From positions 558,001 to 622,000 of the forward strand of contig JAIVFI010000025.1 of assembly GCA_025558095.1 (NCBI GenBank): a DNA stretch of 64,000 bases, read 5' to 3'. The notes beneath the pieces are model-generated. The model had not been told where the DNA came from. It saw nothing but the letters and a program-made list of their open reading frames with translations, and did not search any database. Positions within the stretch are counted from its first letter, which is position 1. Every line of letters starts with the position of its first letter. Positions 59,110 to 64,000 of this stretch are shown here, one piece after another. A program made the translations under genes and the position numbers. The DNA comes from Hyaloraphidium curvatum. Its lineage: Eukaryota > Monoblepharomycota > Hyaloraphidiomycetes > Hyaloraphidiales > Hyaloraphidiaceae.

Positions 59110-59940
59110 ATGTCGGCCCGCCATGTCGCCGGCGAGGTCTTTGCCGCGCTCTGCGTGGTCTGCTGGGCACTGGTACCGGCGCCGCAGGTCTGGAAGAACT
59201 GGCGCAGCAAGACCACTGAGGGCCTTTCTCCGTTCTTGGCACTCATCTGGATCTTCAATTCGATGTTGATAGGCGCTTTCACAATCGTCGAGGGCCTTTC
59301 GGCGGGCTTGATAGCGCAGCCCTTCATCAGCGCCTTCATGCTCCTCGTCGTGACCTGGCAAATCATGTACTACGCCCCGGCGAACAAGCGGGACTGGCGG
59401 CGGCCGACGCTCTACACCTTCGGGCTCACGGGCTTCTTCGGCGGCGTGCTCGTCGGGCTGGTCTTCGGGCTGCGCGCCGCCGACCGCGCAGGCGTTTCCT
59501 TGGACTGGTTCGCCTACATCACCACCGTGGTGGGAGTAGGTGGAATGGTGCCCCAGTACTACGAGACGTGGAAGTTCCAGCGCGTTCTCGGACTCTCGCT
59601 GGGCCTCTGCCTTCTGGACATGTGCGGTTCTCTCTTTGGAGCAACGTCCGTTGCTCTCGCGACCGACCCACTCAATGTGCCCGCCTTCGTGCTGTACATC
59701 GTATACGCGCCTTTTGTAGGAGGCATGATTCCCCTGCACTACGCGCTGGAGACGAGGTGGAGGCGTCTGCACCCGGAGGAGGCGGCCCGGGACGTGGAAA
59801 AGGCGGAAGGGGCCGAGGTGAAGGAGGACGTCGACAAAGACGGGAAAACCGAGGATGCGGAGGCTGAACCGGACTCTGGCACGGTCGAGGTGATGGAGGG
59901 CGATTATGTGGCACCGCAGGCACCTCGTAGTGCCCAATAG
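59110..59940 (+). CDS. PQ-loop repeat membrane protein
   Basis: 276 residues with seven hydrophobic segments. It carries two PQ-loop motifs: P-A-P-Q-V-W-K-N-W-R-S-K-T-T-E-G-L-S near residue 22 and M-V-P-Q-Y-Y-E-T-W-K-F-Q-R-V-L-G-L-S near 155. The family includes vacuolar/lysosomal amino acid exporters and SWEET-like sugar carriers; the two Pro-Gln pairs act as hinges. A transporter role at the vacuole or plasma membrane is likely, with unknown substrate. The C-terminal ~60 residues are a charged Glu/Lys/Asp tail outside the membrane domain. The start was set at M-S-A-R-H-V because the first membrane segment follows directly; the frame is open further upstream. Confidence 0.85.
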   Translation: MSARHVAGEVFAALCVVCWALVPAPQVWKNWRSKTTEGLSPFLALIWIFNSMLIGAFTIVEGLSAGLIAQPFISAFMLLVVTWQIMYYAPANKRDWRRPTLYTFGLTGFFGGVLVGLVFGLRAADRAGVSLDWFAYITTVVGVGGMVPQYYETWKFQRVLGLSLGLCLLDMCGSLFGATSVALATDPLNVPAFVLYIVYAPFVGGMIPLHYALETRWRRLHPEEAARDVEKAEGAEVKEDVDKDGKTEDAEAEPDSGTVEVMEGDYVAPQAPRSAQ

Positions 59941-60037
59941 GTGTGTCACCCCAACTCTTCTCTTGCCGGCCTGGCTGACTTGCTTTCGTCAGATCTTTCT
60001 CTATCACAATGAGCATTCTTTTCCGTTCTCTGTTTGT

Positions 60038-62537
60038 CTAGTTCACCGATCCGCCCTGCGATCCGTCGCCGACAAGCCAGCCGTCGATCTCCACCCTCCC
60101 CATACCCTCCGCCCAGAACACCCAGTCTCCCTCGGCCTCACTGGCGCTCGCAAAGGGCGGCAGCTCGGCCACGATGGTGCGGGTGGCCCCTTCGGCGTCG
60201 TCATGCACGAGCAGAGCCTCGGATGGCGACCCCGCCCCCCCCTGGTCGAACCCGCTCGATTCGAGCGACGCCTGCGAGGCCTGGACGTCCTCGTCCGGCG
60301 CGCCGGCGTAGCTCTCCTGCACCTTGCGCAGCAGGCTCGCGCGGTACGCCGCCGCCGGGTTGTCGGCGGGCGCGGCCTGCCTGCCAACCCTGACCAGCGA
60401 CGAGAAGGCGCCGAAGATGCCGCGGCGAATGCTGCCGCCCTGCTGCTCGACCTCGTCGGCGGCGGGGGCGACGGCGCTCCAGTCGTGCGCGAAGACCATC
60501 CTCCACCCTTCCTCCTCCTTCCCCGCCCTGCCCTGGGCGACCTCCTTCAGCACCGCCAGGGCATCCACCTCCTTCCCCCCCTTCCCGACCCTCTTTGCCC
60601 ACACCTTCACCTCCCCGCCAACCCTTCCCTCCTCGTCAGTCTCGGCCGTCAGCGCGACCTGCCAGCCCGACGGCACAGCCCCCCTCTGCACCCTCGCCCA
60701 CCCGAGCCCCGCGCCCTGCCCGGGCACTGGCGCGTAAGCGATTCGCAGGCTCTCCACGGGCCACTTCCACGCCTCCGCCACCCGGCCCTCCCGCCGCATC
60801 TCGAAGGAGGCGACGTACCGGGGGGGAACCTGCCCGTTGGCGCAGGCGAGGGGGCGCCGCCCGCCCCCGCGGAAGCGCGCCTCGATACGGGCGATGCGGC
60901 CGGGGGCGTGCTGTTCGGGGACCGAGAGGTCGTTGCGCAGGGCGACGTGGCCGTCGCCCTGCAGCAGGTCGTCGAGGCTGGCCGTGGGGTCCGAGGGGTG
61001 CAGCGAGTATTCGACCAGGCGGACGTGGCCGTTGCGGATGCGGGCGACGCGCACGTCCGAGACGGTGCAGGAAAAGTCGCCGCCCGCCGAGTGCCAGTGC
61101 GTGAACACGAAGGGGCGGGCGGGGATGCCGTGCATGGCGCGGAGGAGGTGCGCGAGGTGGGCGTCTGCGGAGCCGGAGCAGGGGAAGCTGAGGCGCACGT
61201 GCAAGTCGGGACCGAGGTTGGGGACCGAGGAGGCCGAGGCCGAGGCGGAGGCGCGGGAGAGGTGGGATTGCTTGCGCGAGGGGCGGGAGAAGGCGGTGAT
61301 GCTGGCGAAGCGGAGGACCGAGGCCGAAGGGGGTAGCGACGGCGGCGCAATGCCCTGGAGCTCGTCGGCCCCCGCGGACTCGATGGCCTGCCGCGAGGAC
61401 GCCTCGATGCGGCGGTCGGGCCTGCGGGGCGCGATGCCGGCGCCCATGCCGCCGATCATCGGGTCCATCAGCCACAACTGGACCTCCTGCACCTCGAGCA
61501 GCCGCTTCCAGCCGCCGTGAATGAGGTGGTCGAGCTTGGCGTTGATGTGGCGGATGTTGTGCTCGGCGCGCAGCGACATGGTGCTGACAAAGTCGGACTG
61601 GATGCGGTCGCGGGCGGCCTGGCGGTTCTGCGACATCATGATGATGGGGGCCTGGAAGGCTGGAAACGTGGGGGTGAGCTGCTGTCGGCGACGTTCACGA
61701 GGCTGCTCCTACCCGCGAGCATGCTGAGGAACAGGTTGAGCAGGATGAAAGGGAACGGATCCCAATGCAAGTTCTCGGGCAGAATGACGGTGTTGAGCAG
61801 GCACCAAATGATGAGCGCGCTCAGCAGGGAGAGCACGAATCTGAAGACGGGAGCCGTGAGGACGCAATTGTCGGAGCCGCGAAGCTTGACACCGACGCCC
61901 AGGATCCGCCCCGTGCCGCGACGCCGTCCGCCGCCCGCTGTCCAAGAGTCCTGTTCGTCTCGAACTTCTTTTGCCAACCCCCCTCCTTCTCCTCCCACTC
62001 CTCGAGGTTCTTCATCGCCGCGTCCCCGAGCTGCCCCGTGGCCCGCGCGTCCTCCTCCAGCAACGCGTGCAGCCTCGCTGACAGGATGCGGCGCAGGCAC
62101 GACGCGCAGGCGGCGTTGGGCTTGGGCGGCTGCGCGCCCAGGGGCACCTTGGTGGCTTTGCCCTGCGCCGGCTTGGATGCGCTGCCGACCAGCGCGAGCA
62201 CGGCAGGGGATAGAGCCCGCAGCGGGACCATGGCCTCCTCGAGCCGGCCGCAGACGGCGCACGCCTCGGGACGGGTGGGCTTGGTGGCTCCGGCACCGGC
62301 CCCCTTGTCGGGCTTCCCGGCTGGCACTCCAATCCGAGGCATTGTAGGCGCCTCGTATCCCTCCGCCGTCTGCGCCACGGAGGAATCGGGGCCGGCCGCG
62401 GTGCCGGGCGACGCGTCGGGGGTGCCGGCGCGGGGCGTGGCGGAGCCCTCGTCGGTGCCCGCCGAAGGAGGAGCGCCGTCCACGACGATGCTGTGCAGTG
62501 AGGCCGCGGGATGCAGGGCCGGCGGTGCGGGATCCAT
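60038..62537 (-). CDS. DUF1003 membrane protein with large C-terminal extension
   Basis: Three exons encode 796 residues; introns are 61841-61896 (56 nt) and 61660-61712 (53). The N-terminal ~210 residues are Pro/Ala-rich with two C-x-x-C pairs (C-A-V-C and C-A-S-C) that could form a zinc ribbon. Two membrane segments of the DUF1003 domain follow: S-A-L-I-I-W-C-L-L-N, D-P-F-P-F-I-L-L-N-L-F-L-S-M-L-A-A-F-Q-A-P-I-I-M-M-S-Q-N-R (the family hallmark, split across the second intron). Then come R-D-R-I-Q-S-D and a helical stretch ending in L-D-H-L. Bacterial DUF1003 proteins end near here. This one continues about 450 residues with a strand-rich region (C-T-V-S-D-V-R-V-A-R-I-R and similar) that I cannot assign, and a disordered tail. 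Confidence 0.75.
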
Positions 62538-62983
62538 GGCTCGGATGGGCGGTGTGCAGGGGTCGGATCCGGAAAGCTTTTGGAAGGGCCGCGCGGTCCA
62601 AACACCGCGCTTGGGCCCGGGCGACGACCCCTGGCAGCGGAAATGGCAGCAAAGCCAAATCACGGTTGACCACGCTTCGTGGCCACTGCACTGCAACAGC
62701 AGACTTTTTCAGTCCTGGTCTCGCTGATGATTTCGAGAACGGGGGTGGTCGGCTTTACACTGTCGAGGATCCAGAGGACCAGCCGCTGGTGGTCGAGGGC
62801 GGCATCTCCAATCACCACAAAAGCTCGATATCCAGTATTCTCTATGTTGTGCTGCGACGATTTGCTGCGCTCCGGGCGAGCAAATCGCTCTTTCGGGCGA
62901 TGACGTGGGAAGGGACCGTGCGTCCCTAAAAGGGACGCGCTCCGCCCGCCCGGGAACGACCAGTCATCCAAACTCCACACACG
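62538..62983. other. divergent intergenic region
   Basis: About 445 bp between the DUF1003 gene start and the metalloprotease frame. It presumably holds both promoters. A signal-peptide exon for the protease was sought here and not found. Confidence 0.45.
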
Positions 62984-64000
62984 ATGCCGCCCCCTCCCCG
63001 TCCCGCGGGAGGCAGACGGCAAAATGACCGCGCCCGGCTGCGATGGGACGCCGAGTGCGACACGGCGGCGGTGTCCCCGGGGACGTGCAGCGCCATCCTG
63101 GCCGCCCTGAAGCGCGCGTCGGCCGCCGTCGAAGCGGGGCTGGCGCTGCGGAGGCCGTTGACGATGAAGCTCTCGGCAACGGCGGGCGGCGCCGGGAGGG
63201 ACGTGCACGTGCTGGCGGCGGCGAGCGTGCCGGGGTGGTTCGACGGGGCGAGGGGGAGAGTGCCGCAGGCGCTGGCGAGGCAGGCGGAGGAGGAGCCGCC
63301 CGACGCCGGGCGGTGGGACGCAATGGTCACCGTGGCCATGCCGCCGGAGGGATTCTTCTTTGAGGGGGATCCGACCGTCGCCGGGGAATCAAGGCCCAAT
63401 TTCGGTGGGTGGATGGATCCTCCTGGTCGCACGGGGACGCTGACCGCTCCCGCCCGTGCAGACGCCGTGCTGCACCACGAACTGCTCCACGCCTTCGGGC
63501 TCGCCACCTCCCTTGCCCCCGCCTTTGGCACAGGCGCCCTCGCGACGGCGCCCGTCACCAACGGCACCCGCTTCGTCTCCTTCTCCCAACCGAACGCCTT
63601 TGACAACTTCCTCGTCGACAGCTCCACGGGAACTCCGCTGTCGCGGCTCTGGGCCGATGTGGCTTCTTTCCGGACCGAGGACGCCGACCACGCCACCGCA
63701 TTCCGGACGTCGCGGGCCTACGCGTCCGCTGCGGAGCTCTACGACCTCGCCACGACGCCTGAGCGGGTCGCCTTCCAATCCCCCACCGGCACCCGCATAA
63801 TCCTCGACACCTCCTCCAAGCCCTTCATCCCCGGCCGCTCCCTCTCCCACCTCTCCTCCACTAGCAACCCCTCGGAGCTTCTCCTCCTCCCCACCGCCCC
63901 GCGCGGCCCGCTCCCGGAATCCATGCTCGCAAACACCACCGCAGGCAGGGTGATCCGCCTGTCGCCGGCGGCCACGGCGATGCTCCGGGCGATCGGTTGG
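62984..64000 (+). CDS. HEXXH zinc metalloprotease, leishmanolysin-like (3' end outside window)
   Basis: The frame from the ATG at 62984 stays open to the window end (339 codons). Near residue 165 it reads A-V-L-H-H-E-L-L-H-A-F-G-L, the zinc-binding H-E-x-x-H motif of gluzincin/metzincin peptidases. The context (H-A-F-G-L, and a later F-D-N-F-L-V-D) is like secreted leishmanolysin-type (M8) enzymes of fungi and oomycetes. The glycine-rich Met-turn and third ligand are not certain. A stretch just before the motif (36 nt ending CCGTGCAG, with a CTGAC) could be an in-frame intron. No signal peptide is present at this start, so an upstream exon may be missing. Classification beyond 'HEXXH protease' is tentative. 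Confidence 0.6.
   Translation, partial: MPPPPRPAGGRRQNDRARLRWDAECDTAAVSPGTCSAILAALKRASAAVEAGLALRRPLTMKLSATAGGAGRDVHVLAAASVPGWFDGARGRVPQALARQAEEEPPDAGRWDAMVTVAMPPEGFFFEGDPTVAGESRPNFGGWMDPPGRTGTLTAPARADAVLHHELLHAFGLATSLAPAFGTGALATAPVTNGTRFVSFSQPNAFDNFLVDSSTGTPLSRLWADVASFRTEDADHATAFRTSRAYASAAELYDLATTPERVAFQSPTGTRIILDTSSKPFIPGRSLSHLSSTSNPSELLLLPTAPRGPLPESMLANTTAGRVIRLSPAATAMLRAIGW

Noticed and set aside
63437-63472. 36-nt in-frame intron in the metalloprotease
   Set aside because: It has GT, CTGAC and CAG, but is shorter than every other intron here, and the unspliced frame is also sensible; left undecided rather than annotated.
1-64000. Bacterial origin of the window, suggested by high GC, bacterial-looking homoserine dehydrogenase and DUF1003
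   Set aside because: Short GT-AG introns restore conserved motifs in about a dozen genes, and fungal-specific families and P450/ZIP architectures are present.
1-64000. CRISPR array or phage-defence locus
   Set aside because: No short regularly spaced direct repeats and no Cas-like genes; repeats seen are long, diverged and irregular.

Overview
The window reads as nuclear DNA of a GC-rich fungus. Genes lie on both strands. Most are split by very short GT-AG introns, typically 48-80 nt, often with a CTGAC/CTGAT branch site close to the acceptor. Families present include fungal-type transcription-factor middle domains, a flavocytochrome b2-like dehydrogenase, Fox2-like SDR domains, a ZIP transporter, acyl-CoA-binding protein, F-box proteins, P450 and GMC oxidoreductase. 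Joining exons by hand restores family motifs and whole codon counts in most genes, which argues against a bacterial source. An early-diverging (zoosporic) fungus is my guess; the lineage is not proven by anything seen here.

Layout. 0-6.4 kb: a seven-segment membrane protein between two inverted 114-121 bp repeats, a secreted adhesin-like protein, an unknown multi-exon gene, and homoserine dehydrogenase. 6.5-13.1 kb: Ser/Thr kinase, truncated membrane paralogue, F-box protein with acidic tail, and a small protein with a K-V-R-F / EEY module. 13.4-18.9 kb: a two-domain SDR with a C-terminal TKL, a divergent C6H2 zinc-finger protein, and a transcription-factor-like protein. 19.3-25.9 kb: the same four families as at 6.5-13.1 kb appear again (RVxF-module protein, kinase remnant, membrane paralogue, F-box protein, then two more RVxF-family proteins). 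26.4-33.1 kb: flavocytochrome b2-like dehydrogenase ending in AKL, a transcription-factor-like protein fused to the RVxF module, and a DUF2817 metallohydrolase. 33.1-39.2 kb: repeat-rich DNA (an RVxF gene relic, a ~105-bp dispersed repeat, a ~450-bp tandem array), a hotdog-like protein and a truncated adenylate-forming enzyme. 39.4-43.1 kb: a non-LTR retrotransposon with reverse transcriptase and PD-(D/E)xK nuclease in separate overlapping ORFs. 43.5-49.1 kb: a mucin-like secreted protein, a small acidic protein, ACBP and a ZIP transporter. 49.1-51.8 kb: gene-poor. 51.8-58.8 kb: SDR, P450 and GMC oxidoreductase clustered, then an APH/choline-kinase-fold phosphotransferase. 59.1-64 kb: PQ-loop protein, DUF1003 fusion protein, and an HEXXH metalloprotease cut by the window end.

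The most unusual content is a set of families present more than once: kinase, 'EW..L.P' membrane protein, F-box, and RVxF-module protein. They occur in two blocks with similar order, several copies broken. RVxF is the classic protein phosphatase 1 docking motif, so a link to phosphorylation and ubiquitin-dependent turnover is conceivable, but that link is inference only.
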